Shown piece after piece: positions 1 to 5,917 of a stretch of 15,680 nt of DNA (its first letter is position 1; each line of letters begins with the position of its first letter). The stretch covers positions 1-15,680 of the forward strand of contig JBHORA010000121.1 of assembly GCA_042408535.1 (NCBI GenBank). The letters are read 5' to 3'. The notes under the pieces are model-generated. The model was not told the DNA's origin, did no database searches, and saw only the letters and a list, made by a program, of their open reading frames with translations. The translations under genes were made by a program, and so were the position numbers. The DNA comes from BPIH01 sp042408535. GTDB lineage: Bacteria; Chloroflexota; Limnocylindria; Limnocylindrales; CSP1-4.

Positions 1-81
1 CGTCGACGCGGGCCTTGCCTGTTCGCCGGGCGTCGAGCGAGCCACAATCCGCCGGGCCGCAAGCCTCGACCGCACCACGAG

Positions 82-528
82 CTAGGCGCGGACGCCGATG
101 AGGGCCCCGACGCCGTACGTCACGACCGCTGCCACGGCCCCCAGGAGGAGCTGGCGAACGGCGCTGTAGAGGGGGTTCTCGGCCAGGATGCGACGCTCGC
201 GGTCGGGGACGTGGGCGAGCTGATGGCGCTGGAAGGCGAGCTGGTAGTCGAGGAGTTCGCGCTGGCTCTGGACCGAGATGTACTCGCCAACGCCCATGCT
301 GAAGGCGCCGGCGATGAGCCCAGCGATGCCGGCGAGGACGATGACGCCGGGCTCCGGGTTGGCCCCGGCGACGCCCATGACGAGGGCGAGGTTCGAGACG
401 AGCCCGTCGTTCCCGCCGAAGACGATCGGCCTCAGGATGCTGTTCGCCCGCGTCTCGTGGGGGCTCGAGGGGTCGGGCAGGCCGCGGGGCCGGAGGATGG
501 GGATCCGCCGCAGGACGATCGACTTCAC
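82..528 (-). CDS. Short VIT1/CCC1-family membrane protein
   Basis: VIT1/CCC1 proteins are membrane transporters that move Fe2+ or Mn2+ out of the cytosol. Residues 32-92 match the first two transmembrane helices of the family: the stretch FGGNDGLVSNLALVMGVAGA is followed by a second helix ending in SMGVGEYISVQSQ. Residues 119-145 resemble the last family helix. At 148 residues the protein is well short of the usual 220-240. The cytosolic metal-binding domain and two middle helices appear to be missing, with only a charged linker at about 90-118. The start is GTG at 526-528 with no clear ribosome binding site. The frame stays open upstream, so the true start could differ. The first 30 residues are Arg/Pro-rich. 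It is followed by about 80 bases with no feature. Family membership is clear. Transport activity of such a short form is doubtful. Confidence 0.8.
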   Translation of the reverse strand: MKSIVLRRIPILRPRGLPDPSSPHETRANSILRPIVFGGNDGLVSNLALVMGVAGANPEPGVIVLAGIAGLIAGAFSMGVGEYISVQSQRELLDYQLAFQRHQLAHVPDRERRILAENPLYSAVRQLLLGAVAAVVTYGVGALIGVRA

Positions 529-643
529 GATCGGTAAGGATGCCTCGTCGGGGTCGTGACGGTAGGCCCGTTCGGCCCCTGATGGTGGCCGTCGAGTCGC
601 TCCGCCGGCGGCCGATCGGACCTTCGACCGGAGCGATCTTCCT

Positions 644-666
644 TCGGGACCCGCGGCTAGTCCCGA
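644..666 (-). terminator. Hairpin across the adh stop codon
   Basis: A 7-bp perfect inverted repeat (TCGGGAC, 9-base loop, GTCCCGA) spans the last codons and stop of the alcohol dehydrogenase. It could end the transcript or separate it from the VIT gene downstream. No U-run follows on the minus strand, so it is at best a weak terminator candidate. I see nothing else in 529-656. Confidence 0.2.
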
Positions 667-1658
667 GGGACAAGCACGGCCGCCCCGGCGATGTCACCGG
701 CGGCGAGCCGGGCGAGGGCGATGTTGCCGGCCGCCAGCTCGAAGCGCTCGATGTCGGTCGCGACCGGGATCTCCGCCGCCAGGGCGAGGAACTCGGTCGC
801 GTCCCGGCGGGTGACGTTGGCGACGCTCCGGAGCGACCGCTCCCACCACAGGTGTCGGTAGTCGAAGCTCGGGATGCGGTCGAGATGGATGGCGTTGACG
901 ACGACCGTGCCGCCCCGATCGACGGCCCGTAGGGCGTCGACGACGACGTCGCCGACGGGGGCGAAGGTGATCGCCGCCTCGGGAGCGGCAGGGGCGTCTT
1001 CGTCGAGATCGCCCACCCAGGTCGCACCGAGGTCGAGGGCCCGCCTCCGATCTCGCTCACTGCGGGTCCACACGAAGATCTCGTGGCCGAGGTATCTCGC
1101 GACCTGGATGACGAGGCGAGCCGATGCCCCGAACCCGAAGAGCCCGAGACGGCCGCCTCGCTCGAGCCCGGTCAGCCTGAGGGCCCGGTAGCCGATGACG
1201 CCCCCGCAGAGGAGCGGGGCAGCGGCCTCCGGAGCGAGACCGTCGGGGACCGGAACGGCGAAATCGGCCCGGACGACCATCCGCTCGGCGAAGCCGCCGT
1301 CGCGATCCCAGCCGGTGAAGCGGGCCACTTCACAGAGGTTCTCGAGGCCACGGCGACAGAAGCGGCACGTCCCGTCCGCCTCGGCGAGCCAGATCGCCCC
1401 GACCCGATCGCCGACCCGCCACCCTTCGACGCCGGGCCCGATCGCTGCCACCCGGCCGACGGGCTGGTGGCCGAGGACGATCGGGAGACGCCGCGCCTCG
1501 ATGTCCCCCTCGGCGATCTGGAGGTCCGTCCGGCAGACGGCGCAGGCTTCGATGTCGACGAGCAGCTCACCGGGTCCGGGTTCGGGGTCGGGGCGCTCGA
1601 CGAGCCGGAGGGGCCCGCTCGTCACCGGCTGGGGTCGTTCGAGCAGGAGAGCACGCAT
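657..1658 (-). CDS. Zinc-dependent alcohol dehydrogenase (MDR family)
   Basis: This is a medium-chain dehydrogenase/reductase that would oxidise alcohols or reduce aldehydes with NAD(P). The 333-residue length is normal. Catalytic zinc ligands are visible as C42 (ACAVCRTD), H64 (LGHQPVGRV) and C151 (LLCGGVIGY). The nucleotide-binding motif GFGASA lies at 175-180. The structural zinc lobe at 95-109 keeps three cysteines (C98, C101, C109), but the expected first cysteine is D95. Position 65 is Q rather than the more usual E, a variant common in the AdhA-like branch. The ATG start at 1656-1658 has no strong ribosome binding site. A 28-bp palindrome begins 28 bases upstream of the start. The substrate cannot be read from the sequence. 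Confidence 0.93.
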   Translation of the reverse strand: MRALLLERPQPVTSGPLRLVERPDPEPGPGELLVDIEACAVCRTDLQIAEGDIEARRLPIVLGHQPVGRVAAIGPGVEGWRVGDRVGAIWLAEADGTCRFCRRGLENLCEVARFTGWDRDGGFAERMVVRADFAVPVPDGLAPEAAAPLLCGGVIGYRALRLTGLERGGRLGLFGFGASARLVIQVARYLGHEIFVWTRSERDRRRALDLGATWVGDLDEDAPAAPEAAITFAPVGDVVVDALRAVDRGGTVVVNAIHLDRIPSFDYRHLWWERSLRSVANVTRRDATEFLALAAEIPVATDIERFELAAGNIALARLAAGDIAGAAVLVPRD

Positions 1659-1685
1659 GGCAGGCTCGATGGTACGGCGACGACA

Positions 1686-1713
1686 ACGGCCCGGCTCGAT
1701 CGAGCCGGGCCGT
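1686..1713. other. 28-bp perfect palindrome between hspR and adh
   Basis: Bases 1686-1713 equal their own reverse complement: ACGGCCCGGCTCGA is followed by TCGAGCCGGGCCGT. The palindrome lies 43 bp downstream of the hspR stop and 27 bp upstream of the adh start, on the strand where both genes are transcribed. It would fold into a very stable RNA hairpin, so it may terminate the heat-shock operon. Only a short TTGT follows on the minus strand, so it is not a classical U-run terminator. A dimeric repressor site for adh is the alternative. Confidence 0.6.
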
Positions 1714-1756
1714 CGAGGGCATCATCTGACGGAACGAGGAGGTCTCGCCGCCGGAG

Positions 1757-2083
1757 TCACTCGCCCGGTCCCCGGCAGAGGGCGATGACCTCCTCGATGA
1801 TCGCGTACATCTCGGCGGCGCTTGCCGTCGGTTCGATGGCATCGAGCCGATCGACCATCGCCAAGGTCATCTCGAGCCCGGCGACGTTCAGTCCTCGTTC
1901 TTCGACGAGGTAGCGGATCCGACGGAGCCGCCGGAGATCCGCGTTCGAATACAGCCGTTGGCTGCCTCCCGTTCGGGCGGGCCGGAGGAGACCGGCCCGC
2001 TCGTACTTGCGGAGGGTCTGGGGGTGCATCTGCGTGAGGCGGGCCGCGACCGCGATCGAGTAGAGCGGCTCACGGTCGTTCAC
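1757..2083 (-). CDS. hspR: HspR-type MerR-family heat-shock repressor
   Basis: This 108-residue MerR-family winged-helix regulator closely resembles HspR, which represses heat-shock genes until chaperones are titrated away by unfolded protein. Residues 8-50 hold the recognition region, with MHPQTLRKYERAGLLRPART and GSQRLYSNADL. Both are hallmarks of HspR rather than of metal-sensing MerR members. The C-terminal part (about 65-105) is a short helical tail with no metal-binding cysteine cluster. I chose the GTG at 2081-2083, which has GAGG and GGAG just upstream; the frame is open further upstream but overlaps hsp20. It lies 26 bases after hsp20 on the same strand, so it is very probably in one operon. 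The HAIR-like site at 2781-2799 implies autoregulation. Confidence 0.9.
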   Translation of the reverse strand: MNDREPLYSIAVAARLTQMHPQTLRKYERAGLLRPARTGGSQRLYSNADLRRLRRIRYLVEERGLNVAGLEMTLAMVDRLDAIEPTASAAEMYAIIEEVIALCRGPGE

Positions 2084-2109
2084 GGCTCCGACCTCGGCAG
2101 TGCCGGTGT

Positions 2110-2586
2110 TTACTTCGTGCCGCCGGCGATCTGGGCGACCGGCGTGACCTTGATCTGCTTCGGCTTCTCGTGCTCGGCCTTCGGCAGACGCAGGGTCAGG
2201 ATGCCGTTCTCGAACGTCGCCTGGGCCCGGTCCGGATCGACCGCCTTCGGCAGGCTGATCGAGCGGATCATCTCGCCGTAGCCGAACTCCCGGAAGTGCC
2301 AGACCCAATCGTCGTGGCTCGACGGCGTCTCGGTCTGGGCCCGGAGCGTCAGCACGCCCTGCTGGTACGAGACCTCGAGCTTCTCCGGCGCCACCCCGGG
2401 AACGAGGGCGCGGACGACGATCTCCTCGGGCGTCTCGTACATTTCGAGCGGCATCGTCCGAGCGGCGACCCCGGTCCAGGAGAAGAGCCGATCCGCGTTC
2501 ACGAAGCTCTCCTCGAAGAGCCGGTCCACCGCGTCGCGCAGCGACACGAAGTCCCGGAAGAATGGGCTCCAGCGCTGCAGTGCCAT
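2110..2586 (-). CDS. hsp20: Hsp20 small heat-shock protein
   Basis: This is a small heat-shock chaperone that holds unfolding proteins in the cytoplasm until ATP-dependent chaperones refold them. The 158-residue length is typical. An N-terminal arm (1-42, starting MALQRWSPFFRDF) precedes an alpha-crystallin domain at about 45-140. The conserved domain end is ATFENGILTLRLPK at 123-136. A loop at 85-100 with SSHDDWVWHFREFGYGE matches the region between beta strands 5 and 7 of class A Hsp20. The start is ATG at 2584-2586, with a near-perfect ribosome binding site, AAAGGAGGTGA. It heads an operon with hspR and has its own promoter and HAIR-like operator about 200 bp upstream. Confidence 0.95.
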   Translation of the reverse strand: MALQRWSPFFRDFVSLRDAVDRLFEESFVNADRLFSWTGVAARTMPLEMYETPEEIVVRALVPGVAPEKLEVSYQQGVLTLRAQTETPSSHDDWVWHFREFGYGEMIRSISLPKAVDPDRAQATFENGILTLRLPKAEHEKPKQIKVTPVAQIAGGTK

Positions 2587-2593
2587 ACGCCGT

Positions 2594-2605
2594 CACCTCC
2601 TTTCG
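2594..2605 (-). promoter_or_regulatory. Strong ribosome binding site of hsp20
   Basis: Read on the minus strand this is GAAAGGAGGTGA, almost a full complement of the 16S rRNA 3' end, 7 bases before the hsp20 ATG. It fixes the start and suggests high translation. It also overlaps the last codons of a possible 16-codon leader frame at 2593-2643. Confidence 0.85.
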
Positions 2606-2768
2606 TTCTCACGCTCCTCATCGGTTTGGGATCGCTTCGTCATCGTTCTGTCTGTCGGGCCGTACCCCTCAGGCGCCGTTCCGCGATCGCCTGCCCCGCC
2701 GCGATCGCGAAGGCCGACAACGGAGCCGCGGCGCGGGTCGGCCACCCGGCACGTCCTCGACACGGCCC

Positions 2769-2799
2769 ATATATAGCACGTTGATACGGTGCGTGTCAA
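2769..2799 (-). promoter_or_regulatory. Sigma70-like promoter of hsp20-hspR
   Basis: On the minus strand a consensus -35 TTGACA (2799-2794) is followed after 18 bases by TATATA (2775-2770), inside an AT-rich patch that stands out from the surrounding DNA. Transcription would start near 2763, giving a leader of roughly 175 bases before hsp20. The -35 lies inside the HAIR-like repeat. Confidence 0.65.
2781..2799. promoter_or_regulatory. HAIR-like HspR operator
   Basis: Minus strand reads TTGACACGCACCGTATCAA, an inverted repeat TTGAYAC-N5-GTRTCAA. The known HspR-associated inverted repeat (HAIR) is CTTGAGT-N7-ACTCAAG. The TTGA-to-TCAA spacing of 11 is identical, and the outer half-sites are conserved. 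It covers the -35 element of hsp20-hspR, where a repressor would block transcription. It also lies upstream of the divergent DUF3090 gene. The link to HspR is inference from spacing and context. Confidence 0.6.
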
Positions 2800-2937
2800 T
2801 ACCCTGACCTCTGGCAGGGGCGTGGCCCCCGAGGAAGCCAGTCGGTTGCCGCTCGCCGGCGAACCGGTCGTTCGATGTACAGTCGGCGCGAACGACGTGT
2901 TCGGGGCGACGCCGATGGCGGCTCGCCGAGGAGACAG

Positions 2938-3501
2938 ATGACCCGACGCATTTTCATCTTCGATCCGCCCGACCGGTTCGTCGCCGGAGCGATCGGCGTT
3001 CCAGGGCGACGGACGTTCTACCTCCAGGCCCGCTCGGCTGAACGGGTCGTCAGCGTCTCCCTGGAGAAGGTCCAGGTCGCCGTCCTCGCCGAGCGCCTCG
3101 ATCGGCTGCTCGACGAGCTCGAGCGGCGAGGTCTGGCGAAGACGACCGAGAGCGTTCCCAACGCTGCCGCCAGCGGGCCCCTCGACGAACCCCTGAACGA
3201 GATCTTTCGGGCGGGAACGCTCACCCTCGGCTGGGATCCCGAGGCCGAGCGCATCCTCATCGAAGCTCGGGAGCTGCGACCCGAGGACGAAGACGAGGAC
3301 GAGACGGTCGAGTGGCGCGACGACGACCCGACGGGTCCCGACGTCCTCCGGGTCCGGATCAGCCCGTCGGTCGCGAGGGTCTTCGTCGAGGCCGCCGCCG
3401 CGGTCGTCGCTGCAGGACGTCCGCCGTGCCCGCTCTGCGGGGCTCCGCTCGATCCGACGGGTCACCTCTGCCCGCGTCGGAACGGGCACCGGCTGAACTA
3501 G
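2938..3501 (+). CDS. DUF3090-family protein (TIGR03847)
   Basis: This 187-residue protein belongs to the DUF3090/TIGR03847 family of unknown function. The N-terminus reads ARRIFIFDPPDRFVAGAIG-like, followed by PGRRTFYLQARS. That opening and a VSLEKVQVAVLAERLDRLLDEL helix region are typical. The C-terminus carries a small zinc-ribbon-like motif, CPLCGAPLDPTGHLCPRRNGH, at about 163-183. I chose the ATG at 2938-2940 because it has GAGGAGA just upstream and matches the family N-terminus. An ATG at 2875 in the same frame would add 21 Arg-rich residues with no ribosome binding site. In Actinomycetota this family sits between a histidine-phosphatase-like gene and an SCO1664-family gene. Here the second partner follows directly, 21 bases downstream, and the phosphatase-like gene is not adjacent. 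Confidence 0.9.
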   Translation: MTRRIFIFDPPDRFVAGAIGVPGRRTFYLQARSAERVVSVSLEKVQVAVLAERLDRLLDELERRGLAKTTESVPNAAASGPLDEPLNEIFRAGTLTLGWDPEAERILIEARELRPEDEDEDETVEWRDDDPTGPDVLRVRISPSVARVFVEAAAAVVAAGRPPCPLCGAPLDPTGHLCPRRNGHRLN

Positions 3502-3522
3502 GCAGCGAAGGAGGAGCCCTCG

Positions 3523-4629
3523 GTGGCCGGTCGCCGACCGGGTGGATGGTGGGAACCGGGCGGATCCGAACCGGGCGGATCCGAACCGGGCGGATCCGAA
3601 CCGCGCGGCTCCGAGGCGCGGGGCTCCGAGGCGCGGGGCTCCGAGGCGCGCGGCTCCTGGGGGGACGCGGCGGGGCCTCGTCGAACGGAGCCAGCACCGG
3701 GCAGGAGCCGCGGCTCGCCGAAAGGCCAGCAGGGAGACAGCGGTTCGGCCGGCCATCGGTCGCTGGAGGCCCGCGGCCGCATCATTCTGCCGACGCCGCC
3801 AGCCCTCGCTTCGGGGGTTCTCCTCGAGCTCCTCGCCTCGGGCGAGCTCGAGATCCTCGGGCGACTGGCGGGTTCCTCGAACAACGCGCTCCTGGCGGTT
3901 GCCCGAGCGTCGGTGGCCCGAGCGTCGGTGGCCCGAAGGCGCGACACGGGTATCGGGACCACTGGGGAGGACGGTAACGGGCCGCCGACACCGGCGTCGG
4001 TAGGGGAGGGCGGGCTCGGCGCTCAGCAGGTCGCCATTCCCGTCGTGTACAAGCCGGTTGCCGGCGAGCGCCCCCTCTGGGACTTCCCCGACCGGACGCT
4101 CGCCCACCGTGAGGTGGCCGCCTACCTCCTTGCTGAGGCAGCGGGCTGGTCGATCGTTCCGCCGACGGTCTTTCGCGACGGGCCCTTCGGACCGGGTATG
4201 GTCCAACTCTGGGTCGAGGCGGATCCGGCCATCGACAGGGTGGCCCTCGTCGTCGGGGCGGATCCACGCCTCCGGCCGATCGCCCTCTTCGACGTCGTGG
4301 CGAACAACGCCGACCGCAAGGTGGGTCACCTCGTCCCGACCCGGGCGGGCAGCATTCTGGGGGTCGACCATGGGATCTGCTTCCACGTCGAGCCGAAGCT
4401 GAGGACGGTCCTCTGGGCGTGGCGGGGAGAGCGGCTCACCCCCGAAGAGCAGAACCGGCTCGCCGAGCTACGCGACCGGCTCCACGGTCCCCTCGCCGAC
4501 GAGCTCGAAGAGCATCTCGCCAGGGTAGAGGTCGTGGCCCTCCGCGAGCGGATCGAGCGTCTTCTGCGGACCCCCTGCTTCCCCGACCCGGACCCGGATC
4601 GGCCTGCCATCCCCTGGCCCCCGTACTGA
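3523..4629 (+). CDS. SCO1664-family kinase-fold protein, repeat-expanded
   Basis: This belongs to the SCO1664/TIGR03843 family, whose fold is related to PI3/PI4-kinase and HipA-type kinases but whose substrate is unknown. The core starts near residue 100 (LLELLASGELEILGRL). It contains the nucleotide-binding lysine in VVYKPVAGERPLWDFP (K177), a catalytic-loop-like NNADRK (261-266) and a metal-binding VDHG (281-284), and it ends in PAIPWPPY. The 368 residues exceed the family's usual roughly 250-270. The first ~80 residues are an Arg/Gly/Pro-rich tail with seven tandem pentapeptides (EPGGS/EARGS). Residues 127-170 form an insertion in the N-lobe that includes ARASV twice. The GTG start at 3523-3525 is preceded by AAGGAGGAG, so the tail is probably translated. 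It is likely cotranscribed with DUF3090. Confidence 0.88.
   Translation: MAGRRPGGWWEPGGSEPGGSEPGGSEPRGSEARGSEARGSEARGSWGDAAGPRRTEPAPGRSRGSPKGQQGDSGSAGHRSLEARGRIILPTPPALASGVLLELLASGELEILGRLAGSSNNALLAVARASVARASVARRRDTGIGTTGEDGNGPPTPASVGEGGLGAQQVAIPVVYKPVAGERPLWDFPDRTLAHREVAAYLLAEAAGWSIVPPTVFRDGPFGPGMVQLWVEADPAIDRVALVVGADPRLRPIALFDVVANNADRKVGHLVPTRAGSILGVDHGICFHVEPKLRTVLWAWRGERLTPEEQNRLAELRDRLHGPLADELEEHLARVEVVALRERIERLLRTPCFPDPDPDRPAIPWPPY
3553..3657 (+). repeat. 15-bp tandem repeats encoding pentapeptides
   Basis: Seven contiguous 15-bp units lie at codons 11-45 of the SCO1664-family gene: three encode EPGGS, one EPRGS and three EARGS. Neighbouring units of one type are identical at the DNA level (GAACCGGGCGGATCC, then GAGGCGCGGGGCTCC), which indicates recent slippage or duplication. 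The frame is preserved because the unit is a multiple of three. Confidence 0.9.
3901..3930 (+). repeat. 15-bp direct repeat inside the kinase-like core
   Basis: The unit GCCCGAGCGTCGGTG occurs twice in tandem and encodes ARASV-ARASV, followed by a partial third copy (GCCCGA). It sits where the N-lobe beta hairpin of the family should continue into VVYKP, so it appears to be part of an in-frame insertion. Confidence 0.8.
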
Positions 4630-4630
4630 A

Positions 4631-4721
4631 GGACGGCGTCCGGCGTGCCACTCTGGCCGAACAGAACGGCCTCGTCGCCGCGGACGGCGTCCGGCGTGCC
4701 ACTCTGGCCGAACAGAACGGC
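4631..4721 (+). repeat. 51-bp-phase repeat, plus orientation, 2 copies
   Basis: A 40-base sequence that begins GGACGGCGTCCGGC and ends CCGAACAGAACGGC occurs at 4631-4670 and again at 4682-4721, exactly 51 bases apart and identical. Its core, TGCCACTCTGGCCGAACA, also occurs in inverted orientation at 4741-4873. It begins one base after the SCO1664-family stop. Confidence 0.9.
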
Positions 4722-4766
4722 GCTCACCAACCACGCGACGGCCGTTTTGTTCGCTCAGAGTGGCAT
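4696..4766 (+). terminator. Long stem-loop joining the two repeat orientations
   Basis: The second plus-oriented core (4696-4721) can pair with the first minus-oriented core (4741-4766) over 26 positions with about four mismatches, around a 19-base loop. On the plus strand the inner stem ACGGC/GCCGT is followed by TTTTGTT, resembling an intrinsic terminator for the SCO1664-family transcript. It may serve both converging operons. Confidence 0.4.
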
Positions 4767-4873
4767 CCGGGGCGGCGGCGGGCCCGGGAGGCGCATTTTG
4801 TTCGCTCAGAGTCGCATCCGGGGCGGCGGCGGGCCCGGGAGGCGCGTTTTGTTCGCTCAGAGTCGCATCCGGC
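4741..4873 (-). repeat. 51-bp-phase repeat, minus orientation, 3 copies
   Basis: The element TTTTGTTCGCTCAGAGT followed by SGCATCCGG starts at 4745, 4796 and 4847, again a 51-base period. It is the reverse complement of the core found at 4631-4721, with variants (GAGCGAACAAAACG instead of GGCCGAACAGAACG). Between copies is a conserved GC block containing GGGCCCGGGAGGCGC. It ends just before the stop of the ABC permease gene. Confidence 0.9.
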
Positions 4874-4891
4874 GCAGGCCGAGCCGGGGCC

Positions 4892-5917
4892 CTAGGCCCG
4901 AACCTCCTGCCGCATGAAGGCCACGTACGCCACAGCGAACGAGAGCACTGTCAAGGCGACGAGGGCCACCACCTGCGGCCAGGCGAGGAGGAGGCTCTGC
5001 GTGACCGAGAGCGTCGACGGGATCGCCCGGTCGACCTGGCTGGCGAGGACGAGGGTGCTGAGCGTCCGCGTCGACGGGTCGAGGAGGACCGCCGTGGCGT
5101 CGGCGAAGAGCGTGGGCGGCGAGAGCCGGGCCAGGAAATCCGACCAGCGGGCGTTCGCCAGGATCTCCTCGTTTGTCGGGTTCGGCGGCAGCGGGGCGAT
5201 GATCCCGGCGAGGAGCGACACGAGCAGGACGGCGAACAAGGTGAAGGCCAACCACGTCCCGATGGCAACGAGAGCAGAGCTCGCCGCGCGACGGAGGAGG
5301 ACCGAGCAGAGCATCGAGAACCCGAGCCACAGGCCGACATAGACGACGGCGACGACGAACCAGGCCAGGAGGCGGATGACGTCGGCCGCCGTCGGCACGA
5401 TCCCCAGCCGAAGGAGACCGATCCCGGCCACGATGACCATGAGGGCGAAGACGATGGTAGCGATCGTGGCCAGCCCGGCGACGAACTTGCCGTTGATAAC
5501 GTCGTCGCGGTGGATGGGCTGGGCGAGGAGTCGCGGGAGCGTACCCGCTGCCCGCTCCCCGTTGATGGCGTCGAAGCCGAAGGCGATGCCGATGAGGGGC
5601 AGCAAGAAGCCGACCAGGGCGACGAAGCCCGGCATCTGGTCCGAAGCGACGGTGAAGAGCCGGAGGAAGATCGACGGCGTGCCACTCGCCGCGGAGGCCG
5701 CCGTTCGGATGACGCCCGAGCTGAAGTAGGTCGTCGCCGAGGCCGCCAGTCCGAGGATGATGAGGAGGACGACGAAGCGAGCCGACGTCAGGTGGTCGGC
5801 GAACTCCTTCGCGGCCACGACGAGCCAGCCGCGGGCCGGCGGCTCACCGAAGCGATCGCGAGGCACGAAGCCGAATCGAGCCACGAAGCGGTCGAGGCGG
5901 TCGATGGCCCCGCTCAT
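4892..5917 (-). CDS. ABC-2 type transporter permease
   Basis: This is the membrane subunit of an ABC-2 (NosY-like) transporter; the substrate is unknown. The 341 residues contain about six hydrophobic helices, near 48-66, 98-116, 146-170, 182-206, 212-241 and 312-336. The motif FDAINGERAAGTLPRLLAQPIHRDD (115-139 region) is the conserved cytoplasmic coupling segment of the family. A ~50-residue loop between helices 5 and 6 would face outward and could contact the NEW3 protein. The ATG at 5915-5917 overlaps the ATPase stop as ATGA. Its ribosome binding site GGAGGTGA lies inside the ATPase's last codons, so translation is coupled. It is the last gene of a three-gene operon and ends against the inverted-repeat cluster. 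Confidence 0.93.
   Translation of the reverse strand: MSGAIDRLDRFVARFGFVPRDRFGEPPARGWLVVAAKEFADHLTSARFVVLLIILGLAASATTYFSSGVIRTAASAASGTPSIFLRLFTVASDQMPGFVALVGFLLPLIGIAFGFDAINGERAAGTLPRLLAQPIHRDDVINGKFVAGLATIATIVFALMVIVAGIGLLRLGIVPTAADVIRLLAWFVVAVVYVGLWLGFSMLCSVLLRRAASSALVAIGTWLAFTLFAVLLVSLLAGIIAPLPPNPTNEEILANARWSDFLARLSPPTLFADATAVLLDPSTRTLSTLVLASQVDRAIPSTLSVTQSLLLAWPQVVALVALTVLSFAVAYVAFMRQEVRA

Noticed and set aside
2084..2596. N-terminal extension of HspR into the hsp20 region
   Set aside because: The open frame continues upstream, but that part is an out-of-frame reading of hsp20. The GTG at 2081-2083 with nearby GAGG matches the HspR N-terminus.
2593..4386. Long minus-strand open frame opposite the SCO1664-family and DUF3090 genes
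   Set aside because: It is antisense to two recognised genes with ribosome binding sites, has no domain, and is Arg/Pro/Gly-rich as expected for a GC-rich shadow frame.
4631..4873. CRISPR array
   Set aside because: The copies occur in both orientations, the sequence between minus copies is itself conserved rather than unique, and no cas gene is present.
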